A DNA stretch of 64,000 nucleotides, taken from Agromyces fucosus. GTDB taxonomy: Bacteria; Actinomycetota; Actinomycetes; Actinomycetales; Microbacteriaceae. Below are positions 24,920 to 34,954 of the stretch, piece by piece (the first letter of the stretch is position 1; every line of letters starts with the position of its first letter). Below the pieces are notes generated by a model. It had not been told where the DNA came from. It saw nothing but the letters and a program-made list of their open reading frames with translations, and did no database searches. The DNA lies in NCBI RefSeq assembly GCF_004134865.1, contig NZ_SDPO01000003.1:800867-864866 (forward strand). The letters run 5' to 3'. The position numbers and the translations under genes were made by a program.

Positions 24920-26239
24920 CTACGCGCGCCCATCGCGCGGGCCCTCGTGCGGCCCGGCCCCACCGCGACGCCGTCGCGCGGACCGCACCCCTCGGGCGAT
25001 GACGCGGTACGCGGCGCCGATCGCGAGCACCGCCACTCCCGCGACGATCGAGACGAGCGGAAGGGTTGCGACGAGCACGAGGCATCCGATCGCGCCTGCT
25101 GCGGAGAGCGCCCGCGGGACGCGCCGTTCCGGTCGCGGCTGGGTGATCGCCGCGACGTTCGCGACGAGGTAGTAGAGCAGCACGCCGAACGACGAGAAGC
25201 CGATCGCGCCGCGCAGGTCGACCGTCGCGACGAGCACGATGACGACGAGCGAGACGGCGATCTCGGCGACGTGCGGCACCTGGAACCTCGGGTGGATCCG
25301 GGAGAGCGGTCGCGGCAGCTCGTCGTCGCGGGCCATCGCGAGGGCGGTGCGGCCGATGCCCGCGAGGAGGGCGAGCAGCGCCCCGAGCGCCGCCACGGCG
25401 GCGCCGACGCGCACGACGGGTGCGGCCCAGTCCCAGCCGACGGCGTCGACGACGTCGACGAGCGGGGCGACGGATGCCGCGAGCCGATCCGGGCCGAGGG
25501 CGCCGAGTGCCGCGGCGCCGACGGCGGCGTAGACGATCACGGCGACGGCGAACGCGATGCCGATCGCCCTCGGGATCGTTCTCGAGGGCTCGCGCACCTC
25601 TTCGCCGAGCGTCGCGATGCGCGCGTACCCCGCGAACGCGAAGAACAGCAGGCCCGCCGACTGGAGGATCCCGAGCCAGTCCTGGCCGGATGCTCCGGCG
25701 CCGAGGACGGGTACCCCGTCGCCCGCCGCACCGCCGTACGTCGCCGTCGCGCCCGCGGCGACGACGAGCGCGAGCACCCCCAGCACGCCGATCACGATGA
25801 CCGTCGCCACTCGCGCGGTGCGGGTGATGCCCCGCAGGTTCACGGTCGCGATCGCGATGACGGCGACGATCGCGAGCGGCCGCTGCCACTCGGGCGGGGC
25901 GAGGTAGGCCGCGAAGGTCATCGCCATGGCGGCGCAGCTCGCGGTCTTGCCGATGACGAAGCTCCAGCCGGCGAGGAACCCCGGCCACTCGCCCAGGCGC
26001 TCGCGCCCGTACCGGTAGGCGCCGCCCGACTCCGGATAGCGTGCCGCGAGCTGCGCCGTCGAGCCGGCGTTGGCGAGCGCCACGAACGCCGCGATCGCGA
26101 GCCCGATCATGAGCCCCGCGCCGGCGGCCTGCGCCGCGGGGGCGAACACCGAGAAGACGCCGGCGCCGATCATCGCGGCGAGGCCGATCGCGACGGCGTT
26201 TCGGAGACCCAGTCTGCGGGCGAGGGAAGGCTGGTCCAC
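24920..26239 (-). CDS. APC superfamily amino acid permease
   Basis: 439 residues, about 12 membrane segments. Family hallmark at the start: GLRNAVAIGLAAMIGAGVFS, then GGAYRYGRERLGEWPGFLAG and FFAFAGYARIATLGEEVREP. Proton-coupled uptake of an amino acid or polyamine; substrate not predictable. GTG start with TAATGT (26246-26251, minus strand) 6 nt upstream indicates a leaderless transcript. Confidence 0.9.
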   Translation of the reverse strand: MDQPSLARRLGLRNAVAIGLAAMIGAGVFSVFAPAAQAAGAGLMIGLAIAAFVALANAGSTAQLAARYPESGGAYRYGRERLGEWPGFLAGWSFVIGKTASCAAMAMTFAAYLAPPEWQRPLAIVAVIAIATVNLRGITRTARVATVIVIGVLGVLALVVAAGATATYGGAAGDGVPVLGAGASGQDWLGILQSAGLLFFAFAGYARIATLGEEVREPSRTIPRAIGIAFAVAVIVYAAVGAAALGALGPDRLAASVAPLVDVVDAVGWDWAAPVVRVGAAVAALGALLALLAGIGRTALAMARDDELPRPLSRIHPRFQVPHVAEIAVSLVVIVLVATVDLRGAIGFSSFGVLLYYLVANVAAITQPRPERRVPRALSAAGAIGCLVLVATLPLVSIVAGVAVLAIGAAYRVIARGVRSARRRRGGAGPHEGPRDGRA

Positions 26240-26325
26240 GCTCGCACATTAGAGCATGGAGGTGACGAGCGGGGTGCTCTTGGGACGGCGTCCGCGCGAC
26301 CGCGCCGGTCGCTAGGATCTTCGGC

Positions 26326-26811
26326 ATGCCGTCGCCCTCGCACACCGCCGTCGACCGAGTCGCCGATGCCCTCGCCGGGCATGGGCTCACGCCCGAGATC
26401 GTCTGGTTCGACGATGCCGTCACGACCGCCCCGCTCGCCGCGGAGGCGCTCAGCGTCGAGGTCGGCCAGATCGCGAACTCCCTCGTCTTCACGATCGACG
26501 AGGAGCCGATCCTGGTGCTGACGTCGGGGTCGCACCGGGTCGACACCGAGTGGCTCGGGCAGCAGCTCGGCGGCGTCATCCGTCGTGCCTCGAAGGAGAC
26601 GGTGAAGGAGGCGACCGGCCAGGTGATCGGCGGCGTCGCCCCGCTCGGCCATCCCGCGCCGGTGCGCACCGTCGTCGACGTGCAGCTCGCCGACTACCCG
26701 GTGGTCTGGGCGGCGGCCGGCCACGCGAAGACGGTCTTCCCGACCTCCTTCGACGAGCTCGTGCGCATCACGGGCGGTACGCCGCACGCCGTCGAGGCGC
26801 CGCGCCTCTGA
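26326..26811 (+). CDS. YbaK/EbsC-family aminoacyl-tRNA deacylase
   Basis: 161 residues. Seen: ANSLVFTIDEEPILVLTSG, KETVKEATGQVIGGVAPLGH (the conserved Gly-rich catalytic loop) and the C-terminal AAGHAKTVFPTSFDELVRIT. This family clears mischarged Cys- or Ala-tRNA(Pro) in trans. Leaderless promoter: TAGGAT at 26313-26318, 7 nt before ATG. Convergent with galK. Confidence 0.9.
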   Translation: MPSPSHTAVDRVADALAGHGLTPEIVWFDDAVTTAPLAAEALSVEVGQIANSLVFTIDEEPILVLTSGSHRVDTEWLGQQLGGVIRRASKETVKEATGQVIGGVAPLGHPAPVRTVVDVQLADYPVVWAAAGHAKTVFPTSFDELVRITGGTPHAVEAPRL

Positions 26812-26851
26812 CCCGCCGCCTCGACGACGCAGCAGTGGCCCGGACGCACAG

Positions 26852-28021
26852 TCAGGAGTCGCGCCTGGCGCCCTCGCTCGGACGCACGACGAAGATCGTC
26901 GGTTCGCGGTAGCCCTGCTCGGCGAACTCGCGGCGGACCGCGCGCTCGATCACGGGCACGAGCGCGTCGATCATGAGCGCGATCGCGGAACCGCCGAAGC
27001 CGCCGCCGGTCATGCGGGCGCCGATCGCACCGTTCGCCTGCGCGGTGCTGACGGCGAGGTCGATCTCGGGGACGCTGATCTCGAAGTCGTCGCGCATCGA
27101 CACGTGCGAGGCGTCGAGCAGCGGGCCGATCGAGGCTGCGCCATGCTCGCGCAGGGTGCGCACGGTGTCGAGCACGCGCTGGTTCTCGGTGACGATGTGG
27201 CGCACCCGGCGGAAGGTCTCGTCGTCGAGCACCGTGGCGGCGCGATCGAGGTCGCCGACGTGCACGTCACGCAGCGATTCGACGCCGAGCGTCGCGGCAC
27301 CCGCCTCGCAGGACGCGCGCCGGGCGGCGTATCCGCCCGTGGCGTGCGCGTGCGACACGTTGGTGTCGATCACGAGGATCGAGAGGCCGTCGGCGGCGAG
27401 GCCGAGCGGGATCACCTCGGCGTCGAGACTGCGGCAGTCGAGGAAGACGGCCGCGTCCGCGTGGGAGAGGAGCGAGGCCGACTGGTCGAGGATGCCCGTG
27501 GGTGCGCCGACGACGCGGTTCTCGGCGAGCTGGCCGACCTTGGCGAGCGTGGGCCGATCGAGGCCGAGCCCCCAGTGCTCGTCGAGGGCGAGCGCGACCG
27601 AGCACTCGATGGCGGCCGACGACGACAGGCCGGCTCCGACGGGCACCGTGCTGGAGATGTGCAGGTCGACGCCGGCGAGTGCCGTGAGGTCGGCGCCGAA
27701 CTGCCCGAGCGCCCAGATGACGCCGAGCGGGTAGGCCGACCATCCGGCGAGCGACTCGGGCGAGAGGTCGTCGAGGTGCAGTTCGACGGTTTCGGGCGCG
27801 AAGGTCGAGGAGACTCGCACGAGACGGTCGTCCCGCGAGCCGAGGGCGACGTTCGCACGCTGGTCGATCGCGAACGGGAAGACGAACCCGTCGTTGTAGT
27901 CGGTGTGCTCCCCGATGAGGTTCACCCGGCCCGGCGCCGACCAGACGCCGAGCGGCGGGCGGCCGTATCGCTTCGCGAAGCCGTCGGCGGTCTCTGCGGC
28001 AGCGGTGGTGGCGTCGGTCAC
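26852..28021 (-). CDS. galK: Galactokinase
   Basis: 389 residues. GHMP kinase phosphorylating galactose at C1. Seen: the galactokinase signature GRVNLIGEHTDYNDGFVFP, the ATP loop PVGAGLSSSAAIECS and the C-terminal GARMTGGGFGGSAI. GTG start overlaps the galT stop by GTGA. With galT, the DeoR regulator and galM this forms a Leloir cluster; galE is not in the window. Confidence 0.96.
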   Translation of the reverse strand: MTDATTAAAETADGFAKRYGRPPLGVWSAPGRVNLIGEHTDYNDGFVFPFAIDQRANVALGSRDDRLVRVSSTFAPETVELHLDDLSPESLAGWSAYPLGVIWALGQFGADLTALAGVDLHISSTVPVGAGLSSSAAIECSVALALDEHWGLGLDRPTLAKVGQLAENRVVGAPTGILDQSASLLSHADAAVFLDCRSLDAEVIPLGLAADGLSILVIDTNVSHAHATGGYAARRASCEAGAATLGVESLRDVHVGDLDRAATVLDDETFRRVRHIVTENQRVLDTVRTLREHGAASIGPLLDASHVSMRDDFEISVPEIDLAVSTAQANGAIGARMTGGGFGGSAIALMIDALVPVIERAVRREFAEQGYREPTIFVVRPSEGARRDS

Positions 28022-29205
28022 GAGCGGGTTCCTTCGGGGTCGGAGTCGGGGACGGAGGCGATCGCGGTGCGCAGCGCCTCCGCCTGGGACTCGGGGGTGA
28101 CGTCGCCGATCCATGCTCCCATCGCGGCCTCGGAGCCCGCGAGGAACTTCAGCTTGTCGGCGCCGCGCCGCGGGCTCGTGAGCTGCAGCATGAGCCGTAC
28201 CTCGTCCCGGTGCTCGTGCACCGGGGCCTGGTGCCAGGCGGCGATGTAGGGAGTGGGGGTGTCGTACAGCCGGTCGATGCCGCGCAGGAGGCGCAGGTAC
28301 AGCGAGGCGAGCTCGTCGCGCTCGGCGAGGGTGGTCTCGGCCAGATCGGGCACGTGCCGGTGGGGGAGCAGGTGCACCTCGATCGGCCAGCGCGCGGCGA
28401 ACGGCACGTACGCCGTCCAGTGCTCGCCGGAGAGCACGACGCGGGGCCCGCCGCGTTCGCGCTCGAGGAGGTCGGCGAAGAGCGTCGGTCCGTACGCGTC
28501 GATGGAGGCGAGCAGCCGCTCGGTGCGCGGCGTCACGTACGGGTAGGAGTAGATCTGGCCGTGCGGGTGGCCGAGCGTGACGCCGATCGCTTCGCCGCGG
28601 TTCTCGAACGGGAAGACCTGCTGCACGCCCGGCAGCGCAGAGAGGGCCGCGGTGCGCTGGGCCCACGCCTCGATGACGGTGCGGGCTCGGGAGACGGTCT
28701 GCGTGCCGAACGAGCCCTCGTGCGCGGGACTGAAGCAGACGACCTCGCAGCGCCCGATCGACGGGTGGGTCCGCTCGAGTCCGACGCGGCGGAGGTCGGC
28801 GAGGGCGTCGGCGTCCGAGGCATCCGGATCGGCGAGGGCTGGGCCGAACGACGGCGAGCGGTTCTCGAAGACGGCGACGTCGTACGTGCTCGGGATCTCC
28901 GACGGGTTCCCGGGGCGCTGCGGGGCGAGCGGGTCGAGGTCGGCGGGCGGCAGGAACACGCGGTTCTGGCGCGCCGCGGCGATCGACACCCACTCGCCGG
29001 TGAGCGGATCCTGCCGCATCTCGGCGTTCGCGGGCCGGGGGTCGAGCACGCGCTCGTCGACCGCGCGCTCGGCGGGCAGCGTCGAGTCGGCGTCGTCGAA
29101 GTAGATGAGCTCGCGGCCGTCGGCGAGCAGGGTCGAGGTCACGGTGATGCGCGGGTCGACCAGGGCAGCGGATGCCGCGCCGGTCACGTCGTTCGAGTCG
29201 GTCAC
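28018..29205 (-). CDS. galT: Galactose-1-phosphate uridylyltransferase
   Basis: 395 residues. Transfers UMP from UDP-glucose to galactose-1-phosphate. Catalytic HPHGQIYSYPY (His-Pro-His) is present, as are CFSPAHEGSF and the C-terminal HIT-like half with HLLPHRH. The GTG at 29205 is chosen over the GTG at 29211 because TAGGGT (29212-29217, minus strand) lies 6 nt upstream, matching other leaderless starts here. Promoter overlaps the direct repeats at 29224-29259, so the divergent DeoR protein likely represses it. Confidence 0.93.
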   Translation of the reverse strand: MTDSNDVTGAASAALVDPRITVTSTLLADGRELIYFDDADSTLPAERAVDERVLDPRPANAEMRQDPLTGEWVSIAAARQNRVFLPPADLDPLAPQRPGNPSEIPSTYDVAVFENRSPSFGPALADPDASDADALADLRRVGLERTHPSIGRCEVVCFSPAHEGSFGTQTVSRARTVIEAWAQRTAALSALPGVQQVFPFENRGEAIGVTLGHPHGQIYSYPYVTPRTERLLASIDAYGPTLFADLLERERGGPRVVLSGEHWTAYVPFAARWPIEVHLLPHRHVPDLAETTLAERDELASLYLRLLRGIDRLYDTPTPYIAAWHQAPVHEHRDEVRLMLQLTSPRRGADKLKFLAGSEAAMGAWIGDVTPESQAEALRTAIASVPDSDPEGTRS

Positions 29206-29223
29206 GCGCACACCCTACGCGCC

Positions 29224-29259
29224 TTTCGTTTCGCAAACAAACGCATTTCGTATTGCAAA
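29224..29259. promoter_or_regulatory. Paired operator between galT and its DeoR regulator
   Basis: Two direct repeats TTTCGTTTCGCAAA (29224-29237) and TTTCGTATTGCAAA (29246-29259), 22 bp apart start to start, two helical turns. They occupy the -35 region of galT and sit just upstream of the DeoR -10 (CATGAT, 29276-29281). This AT-rich island is the obvious binding site for the adjacent DeoR regulator. Confidence 0.7.
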
Positions 29260-29287
29260 GTCGGGATGCAGCGCGCATGATGCCGGT

Positions 29288-30133
29288 ATGTCCATCGACA
29301 CCGCGGCCCCGAACGCGCCGCTCGACGCACCGCGACGTCGCGAGCTCGCACTCGCCCTCGTCGCCGAGCGCGGCTTCGTGCGCGTCGCCGAGCTCTCGCG
29401 CGCGTTCGGAGTGACGACCGTCACGGCACGCGCCGACCTCGACGCGCTCGAGCGGCAGGGCGGCATCCGGCGGGTGCACGGCGGTGCGGTTCCGCTGTCG
29501 TCGCCGCTCGCCGTGGAACGCCCGGAACGCGAGCCGAGCTTCGAAGAGGCGCTCGAGGCATCCGTCGAACCGAAGCGGCAGATCGGCGAGCACGCCGCCT
29601 CGCTCGTGCGGAGCGGGCAGAGCATCATCCTCGACGTCGGCACGACCACCCTGCAAGTCGCCAGGGCGCTGCGCGCCCGCACCGACCTCGAGGACCTCGT
29701 GGTCTTCACGAACGGCCTGTCGATCGCCCTCGAGCTCGAGCCCGAGATCCCGCGGTTCACGGTGGTCGTGACCGGTGGCACGCTGCGGCCGAAGCAGCAT
29801 TCACTGGTGCATCCGCTCGCCGGCTCGATGCTCGCCGAGGTGCACGTCGACCTCGCCTTCATCGGATGCAACGGGGTCGACGCCGCCCACGGCGTCACGA
29901 ACGCGAACCTCCCCGAGGCGTCGGTCAAGTCGCTCATGATGCGGTCGGCGGCCCGCTCGATCGTCGTCGCCGACGCCTCGAAGCTCGGCGAGGTCCACCT
30001 CGGCCGCATCGCGCCCGTCGACGATTTCGACGCGCTCGTCACGGATGCCGCTGCGCCCCCGTCGATCGTCGCCGAACTCCTCGACGCCGGGCTCGCGGTG
30101 CACCACGCGCGAGACTCTAGAGTGGATCCATGA
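29288..30133 (+). CDS. DeoR family regulator of galactose genes
   Basis: 281 residues. Winged helix at about 15-70 (RRELALALVAERGFVRVAEL; RAFGVTTVTARADLDALERQ) and sugar-phosphate sensor domain (IILDVGTTTLQVARALRA; FIGCNGVDAAHGVTNANLPE; VVADASKLGE). Divergent from galT-galK and overlapping galM by ATGA, so it probably responds to a galactose-pathway phosphate. ATG at 29288 is 6 nt after CATGAT. Confidence 0.9.
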   Translation: MSIDTAAPNAPLDAPRRRELALALVAERGFVRVAELSRAFGVTTVTARADLDALERQGGIRRVHGGAVPLSSPLAVERPEREPSFEEALEASVEPKRQIGEHAASLVRSGQSIILDVGTTTLQVARALRARTDLEDLVVFTNGLSIALELEPEIPRFTVVVTGGTLRPKQHSLVHPLAGSMLAEVHVDLAFIGCNGVDAAHGVTNANLPEASVKSLMMRSAARSIVVADASKLGEVHLGRIAPVDDFDALVTDAAAPPSIVAELLDAGLAVHHARDSRVDP

Positions 30134-31062
30134 CCCTTCCCACGGGCGAGCAGTTCGCCCTCGAGACGTCGACGTCGAGCGGCGACATCCGCGCCACGAT
30201 CACCGCCGTCGCCGCAGGCATCCGCACCCTCAGCATCAACGGCATCGACCTCGTGCCGCCGTTCGGCGAAGACCAGACGCCGCCGGCCGGGGCGGGCATC
30301 GTGCTCGTGCCTTGGCCCAACCGCATCCGCGACGGCCGGTGGAGCCACGACGGCGTCGACCACCAGCTCGTGATCTCCGAGCCCGCGAAGAACAACGCCA
30401 TCCACGGGTTGCTGCGCAACACCGAATACCGCCCGATCGCCCGCGAACGCGACTCGGTGACGCTCTCGGCCACGGTGTACCCGCAGCTCGGCTACCCGTA
30501 CCTGCTCGGCACCGCCGTGCACTACGAGCTCGTCTCCGACGGACTGAAGGTCACGCACTTCGTCGAGAACCTCGGTGCCGAGGCCGCGCCCGTCGCGATC
30601 GGCACCCACCCGTACCTGAAGATCGACGGCGTGCCGACGGCCGACCTCGAGCTGCGCCTCGACGCCGCGAGCCACATCGAGGTCGACGAGCGACTGCTGC
30701 CCACGGGCGAGGTTCCGGTCGACGGCACCGAATGGGACTTCCGCGAGGGGCGCCGCGTCGGCGACGTCTCGCTCGACGACGCCTTCGGCGAGATCGCGAG
30801 CGAAGACGGCCAGGTGCTGCACACGCTCACCGCGCCCGATGGCCGCACGGTCTCGATCTGGGCCGACTCGGCGTTCGAGTACGTGCAGGTCTACACCACG
30901 ACCACGTTCCCCGGTGAGAACGGCGACGTTGCGATCGCGATCGAGCCCATGACCGCGCCGGCGGAGGCGTTCAACTCCGGGCGCGGCCTGCGCTGGCTCG
31001 ACCCGGGTGAAGAGTGGCAGATCTCGTGGGGCATCCGTTTCGAGGGTTTCGCAGCGGAGTAG
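30130..31062 (+). CDS. galM: Aldose 1-epimerase (galactose mutarotase) family
   Basis: 310 residues. Interconverts alpha and beta galactose ahead of GalK. Seen: VPWPNRIRDGRW, AIHGLLRN with a catalytic His, IGTHPYLKIDG and the catalytic-type Glu in AIEPMTAPAEAFN. ATGA overlap with the regulator; in addition TAGAGT (30118-30123) lies 6 nt before ATG, an internal leaderless promoter in the regulator's last codons. Confidence 0.92.
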   Translation: MTLPTGEQFALETSTSSGDIRATITAVAAGIRTLSINGIDLVPPFGEDQTPPAGAGIVLVPWPNRIRDGRWSHDGVDHQLVISEPAKNNAIHGLLRNTEYRPIARERDSVTLSATVYPQLGYPYLLGTAVHYELVSDGLKVTHFVENLGAEAAPVAIGTHPYLKIDGVPTADLELRLDAASHIEVDERLLPTGEVPVDGTEWDFREGRRVGDVSLDDAFGEIASEDGQVLHTLTAPDGRTVSIWADSAFEYVQVYTTTTFPGENGDVAIAIEPMTAPAEAFNSGRGLRWLDPGEEWQISWGIRFEGFAAE

Positions 31063-31083
31063 CGGAGTAGTCGAGCTCGGCTC

Positions 31084-32262
31084 TCAGCCGACGACGCACG
31101 ACCCCGAGTCGACGGTCGCCTCGAGACCTGCCGCGGCATCAGCGAGCGGCGAGAGCGTCGACGTCGGGATCGCGAAGCCCACGTTGTCGACCGACTCGGA
31201 CTTCGCGAAGACCACTGCGGCGACCTCCCCGTCGCCGGTGAGCACCGGCCCGCCCGAGTTGCCGTGATCGACATCGGCGGCGAGCGTCACGACGTCGCGG
31301 GTCGAGGTGACGCCGTCGGTCCGGATGCTGAGCGGGCCGCTCGACATGATGTTCGCGGGGCGCAGCTCGAACGGACCGCCGAAGGGGTAGCCGGCGATCG
31401 CGACCTCCTGGCCGAGCGCCGGCGTCGCGAGGGCGAGGGGCGGGGTCGCGAGGCCGTCGACCGCGATGAGCGCCAGGTCGTGCTCGGGGTCGAAGGACAC
31501 GACGCGACCGGGCACGGCGGGCTGGCCGGGCGCCTCGATGATGGGCTCGGTCACTCCGGCGACGACGTGCGCGTTCGTCACGATGCGGTCGGGGGCGACG
31601 ACGAAGCCGCTGCCCGAGAGCGTCGAGCCGCATTGGAAGGCGCTGCCGGTGATGCGCACGACGGATGCCGCGGCACGCGCGAGCTCGACGTCGTCGACCT
31701 CGAATGTGGGCAGCGCAGGGGCCTCGGTCGGTCCGCCGAGCACGTCGACGAGCCACGGCAGGCCGTTGCCGAGCGCGGCGGTGCGGATCTCGGCGAGCAG
31801 CGTCTTCGTCGGCGCGGGAGTGACGGCGTCGAGGCCCTGGAGCACTCGTGATCCGGCGATCGCCGGGGAGAGCACGGGCACGCCCATCGCCGAGACGCCG
31901 GACGCGACGAGCGCGACGACGAAGGCGCTGACGAGCAGGTTGCCGATGGCGCCGAGGATGCGGTCGAGCACGCCGAGCTTGACCGCGCGCACGCCGCGGC
32001 TGAGCAGCCGGCCGACCACCGCGCCGAGCCAGGTGCCGAGGCAGAGCAGCGCGATGGCCGCGGCGATGGCCGCAGGCACCCGCCATTCGGGCGACGGCAC
32101 GATGCCCGCGATCCACGGCATGACGAAGTACGCTGCGATGCCCGCTGCGACGAGACCCACGAGACCGGCGGCGGTGCGCAGGAGCCCGGCGCGCCAGCCG
32201 TTCACGATCGCGCCGATGAAGACGAGCACGAGGGCGATGTCGAGCAGGATGCTCCAGACCAT
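31084..32262 (-). CDS. MarP-like membrane serine protease with CvpA domain
   Basis: 392 residues. Four N-terminal membrane segments in a CvpA-like domain (about 1-125), then an extracytoplasmic trypsin-fold protease with H232 (TNAHVV), D262 (DLALI) and S336 (HGNSGGPV). Matches mycobacterial MarP, needed for acid and oxidative stress tolerance. Cys residues C211 and one near the C-terminus could form the redox disulfide known in MarP. ATG at 32262 has AGGGAG upstream; an ORF extension of 13 codons lacks a site. Confidence 0.9.
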   Translation of the reverse strand: MVWSILLDIALVLVFIGAIVNGWRAGLLRTAAGLVGLVAAGIAAYFVMPWIAGIVPSPEWRVPAAIAAAIALLCLGTWLGAVVGRLLSRGVRAVKLGVLDRILGAIGNLLVSAFVVALVASGVSAMGVPVLSPAIAGSRVLQGLDAVTPAPTKTLLAEIRTAALGNGLPWLVDVLGGPTEAPALPTFEVDDVELARAAASVVRITGSAFQCGSTLSGSGFVVAPDRIVTNAHVVAGVTEPIIEAPGQPAVPGRVVSFDPEHDLALIAVDGLATPPLALATPALGQEVAIAGYPFGGPFELRPANIMSSGPLSIRTDGVTSTRDVVTLAADVDHGNSGGPVLTGDGEVAAVVFAKSESVDNVGFAIPTSTLSPLADAAAGLEATVDSGSCVVG

Positions 32263-32415
32263 GGGGCTCCCTTCGCGGCCGGGGACTCCAGCCTGCGGCA
32301 TCCGTCTTCGAGAGTCCTGAAGGCGCGCAGGCTGCGGCGGGCGCGACCGGCGCAGCGCACACGCCGAACGACCCCGTCGTTCGGGTCGACGAGGTCGTTC
32401 GGCCGTGCACGGGGG

Positions 32416-33084
32416 CTACATCGTCGGCATCAGCACCGAGTCGATGAGGTACACCGTCGCGTTCGCGGTGTGCACGCCGCCGCAGACGACCGCGGCGTCG
32501 TTGACCATGAGCGTGTCGCCCGAGCCCGTCACCTCGACGGTGCCGCCCTCGACGGTGGTCTGCGTGCCGACGACCTCATCGGGCGAGAGCTGACCCGGCA
32601 CCACGTGGTAGGTGAGGATCTTCGAGAGCGTCGCCGAGTCGGTCTTCAGCGACTCGATCGTCGCTGCGTCGATCTTGGCGAACGCCTCGTCGACGGGGGC
32701 GAAGACGGTGAACTCGTCGCCGTTGAGGGTGCCGACGAGGTCGACGTCGGGGTTCAACTGCCCAGAGACCGCGGCGACGAGCGTCGTCAGCAGCGGGTTG
32801 TTCGAGGCTGCAACGGCCACCGGGTCGGTGGACATGCCGACCACGGATCCCGGTCCTTCGGGAACGGCCTCGGCGTAGGCGGCGCAACCGGGTCCGACGA
32901 GGTCGGCCGCCGGGTCTGCCGCCATGGGCTCTTCGCTGGGGGTGGTCTCCTCCGACGACATCGCAGGTTCGTCGTTCTCGGCGGCGCTGCCGCCCATGCT
33001 GCAGCCGGCGAGCCCGAGCACGGCGACGGCCGTGATCGAGAACGCGGCGAGGGCGGTGCGGGTGCTGCGGATCTTGGAACGCAT
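32416..33084 (-). CDS. FAS1 (fasciclin) domain lipoprotein, Mpt70/Mpt83-like
   Basis: 222 residues. Lipobox LAGC (C28), an acidic Ser/Thr/Glu-rich linker, then one FAS1 domain (about 85-220) with [23 protein letters not shown] and [10 protein letters not shown]. Cell-surface adhesion-type fold. Divergent from dipZ-sigK-rskA; in mycobacteria the homologous FAS1 proteins Mpt70/Mpt83 are SigK targets, so the same regulation is likely. ATG chosen with AAGGAG 7 nt upstream. Confidence 0.92.
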   Translation of the reverse strand: MRSKIRSTRTALAAFSITAVAVLGLAGCSMGGSAAENDEPAMSSEETTPSEEPMAADPAADLVGPGCAAYAEAVPEGPGSVVGMSTDPVAVAASNNPLLTTLVAAVSGQLNPDVDLVGTLNGDEFTVFAPVDEAFAKIDAATIESLKTDSATLSKILTYHVVPGQLSPDEVVGTQTTVEGGTVEVTGSGDTLMVNDAAVVCGGVHTANATVYLIDSVLMPTM

Positions 33085-33150
33085 CGGTCGACTCCTTCGT
33101 GAATGGCGACCGCGGAAGCGGGTCGTTGCGAGGGATTCGGCACGGGTCGC

Positions 33151-33197
33151 GGATCGGATTGGAACGGGAATCACGGGCCTTCCGACCAATCGGATCC
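33151..33197. promoter_or_regulatory. Inverted repeat between the FAS1 gene and dipZ
   Basis: GGATCGGATTGG (33151-33162) and CCAATCGGATCC (33186-33197), complementary at 11 of 12 positions with a 23-bp spacer, in the middle of the divergent promoter region. Could bind a regulator of both units or expose mirror-image sigma-factor promoters. Confidence 0.5.
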
Positions 33198-33241
33198 GGC
33201 CTCCGCTGCGAATCACCGTCGACCCGAGAAAGCAGGACCCC

Positions 33242-34954
33242 GTGATCACCCTCGCCCTCATCGGCCTCCTCGGAGGCCTCATCACCGGCATCTCGCCGTG
33301 CATCCTTCCCGTGCTGCCCGTGATCTTCCTCTCCGGCGGGGCGCAGAGCGCGAGGGGCACGGCGGATGTCCCGGCGGCTGGCCGATGGCGGCCGTACCTG
33401 GTGATCGCGGGGCTCGTGGTGAGCTTCAGCGTCTTCACGCTCGTCGGCTCGCTCCTGCTCGCGCTGCTCGGCCTGCCGCAGGACGTGCTGCGGTGGGCGG
33501 GCATCGTCGTGCTCGTGCTCATCGGCGTCGGGCTCATCGTGCCGCGCTTCGAGGAGCTGCTCGAGAAGCCCTTCTCGTGGATCCCGCGGAAGAACGTCGG
33601 AACGGAGCAGGGCGGGTTCCCGCTCGGCCTCGCGCTCGGCGCCGTCTACGTGCCGTGCGCCGGACCCGTGCTCGCGGCCATCACCGTCGCCGGGTCCACC
33701 GGGCGGATCGGCGTCGAGACCGTCGTGCTGACCGTCTCGTTCGCGATCGGCGCGGCGCTGCCGTTGCTCGTCTTCGCGCTCGCCGGCCGTCGGGTGGCCG
33801 AGCGCGTGAAGACCTTCCGCAAGCACCAGAAGGGCATCCGAATCACGGGCGGCGTCGTCATGATCGCGCTCGCCGTGGGGCTCGTCTTCAACCTGCCGCA
33901 ACTGCTGCAGCGGCTCGTGCCCGACTACACGAGCGCGTTCCAGCAGGAGCTCGCCGACTCGGAGGAGGTCACACGGGCGCTCGACCTGGGCGGTCTCGTC
34001 AACGACGAGAACGCGAAGCTCGACGAGTGCACGAACGGCGCCGCCGAGCTCGAGTCGTGCGGCACGGCCCCGTCGATCAAGGGGATCCAGCAGTGGTTCA
34101 ACACGGAGGCCGGTGCGCCCGTCGATCTCGCCGAACTGCGCGGCCAGGTCGTGCTCGTCGACTTCTGGGCGTACTCGTGCATCAACTGCCAGCGCTCCAT
34201 CCCGCACGTCGTCGCCTGGGACGAGGCGTATCGCGATGCCGGCCTCGCGGTCGTCGGCATCCACTCGCCCGAGTACGCGTTCGAGAAGGAGCCGCGCAAC
34301 GTCGAGGCGGGCATCTCAGCCTTCGGCATCGACTACCCGGTCGGCCTCGACAACTCGCTCTCGACGTGGACGAACTATCGCAACCGCTACTGGCCGGCGC
34401 ACTACCTGATCGACGCCGAGGGCGTCGTACGGCACATCTCGTTCGGCGAGGGCAACTACGCGGCGACCGAGGCGCTCATCCGCGAGCTGCTGGAGGACGC
34501 CGACCCGGCCGTCGCCCTGCCCCCGGTCACCGAGCAGGCGGACGACACCCCCGAGGCCGGTTCCACGACGCCCGAGACCTTCCTCGGCACCACGAAGCGG
34601 CAGAACTTCGGCGGCGCAGAACCGTATCGCCGGGCGACGATCGAGTTCGCCTTCCCGGGCGACCTCGTCGCCGACTCCTTCGCGCTCGATGGCGCCTGGG
34701 CGCTCGACACGCAGTCGATCTCGCCCTCGGCCGACGACGCCCGCGTGCGGCTCGACTACACCGCGAGCGAGGTGCGGATGGTGCTCGGCGGGGAGGGCAC
34801 GATCGTCGTCGACGACGGCGAGGAGCGCCGAGCGATCGCGATCAGCGGCGTGCCCCGCTCGTACGAGCTCGTGAAGACGGATGCCGCGGCATCCGGAACC
34901 ATCACCGTCACCGTGAGTCCCGGTGTCGACGCCTACTCCTTCACGTTCGGATGA
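33242..34954 (+). CDS. dipZ: DipZ: CcdA-TlpA thiol-disulfide transmembrane protein
   Basis: 570 residues. N-terminal CcdA-like domain of about six membrane segments with transmembrane Cys20 (GISPCILP) and Cys139 (YVPCAGP), then an extracytoplasmic thioredoxin-like domain with the CINC active site (C313, C316 in [12 protein letters not shown]) and a C-terminal carbohydrate-module-like beta domain (about 430-570). Carries electrons across the membrane to reduce secreted proteins. Directly upstream of sigK with an ATGA overlap. GTG start at 33242 after GCAGGA. Confidence 0.93.
   Translation: MITLALIGLLGGLITGISPCILPVLPVIFLSGGAQSARGTADVPAAGRWRPYLVIAGLVVSFSVFTLVGSLLLALLGLPQDVLRWAGIVVLVLIGVGLIVPRFEELLEKPFSWIPRKNVGTEQGGFPLGLALGAVYVPCAGPVLAAITVAGSTGRIGVETVVLTVSFAIGAALPLLVFALAGRRVAERVKTFRKHQKGIRITGGVVMIALAVGLVFNLPQLLQRLVPDYTSAFQQELADSEEVTRALDLGGLVNDENAKLDECTNGAAELESCGTAPSIKGIQQWFNTEAGAPVDLAELRGQVVLVDFWAYSCINCQRSIPHVVAWDEAYRDAGLAVVGIHSPEYAFEKEPRNVEAGISAFGIDYPVGLDNSLSTWTNYRNRYWPAHYLIDAEGVVRHISFGEGNYAATEALIRELLEDADPAVALPPVTEQADDTPEAGSTTPETFLGTTKRQNFGGAEPYRRATIEFAFPGDLVADSFALDGAWALDTQSISPSADDARVRLDYTASEVRMVLGGEGTIVVDDGEERRAIAISGVPRSYELVKTDAAASGTITVTVSPGVDAYSFTFG

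Noticed and set aside
28022..29800. Long N-terminal extension of galK
   Set aside because: The frame is open upstream of 28021 but only shadows galT; the GTGA overlap and motif position fix the start at 28021.
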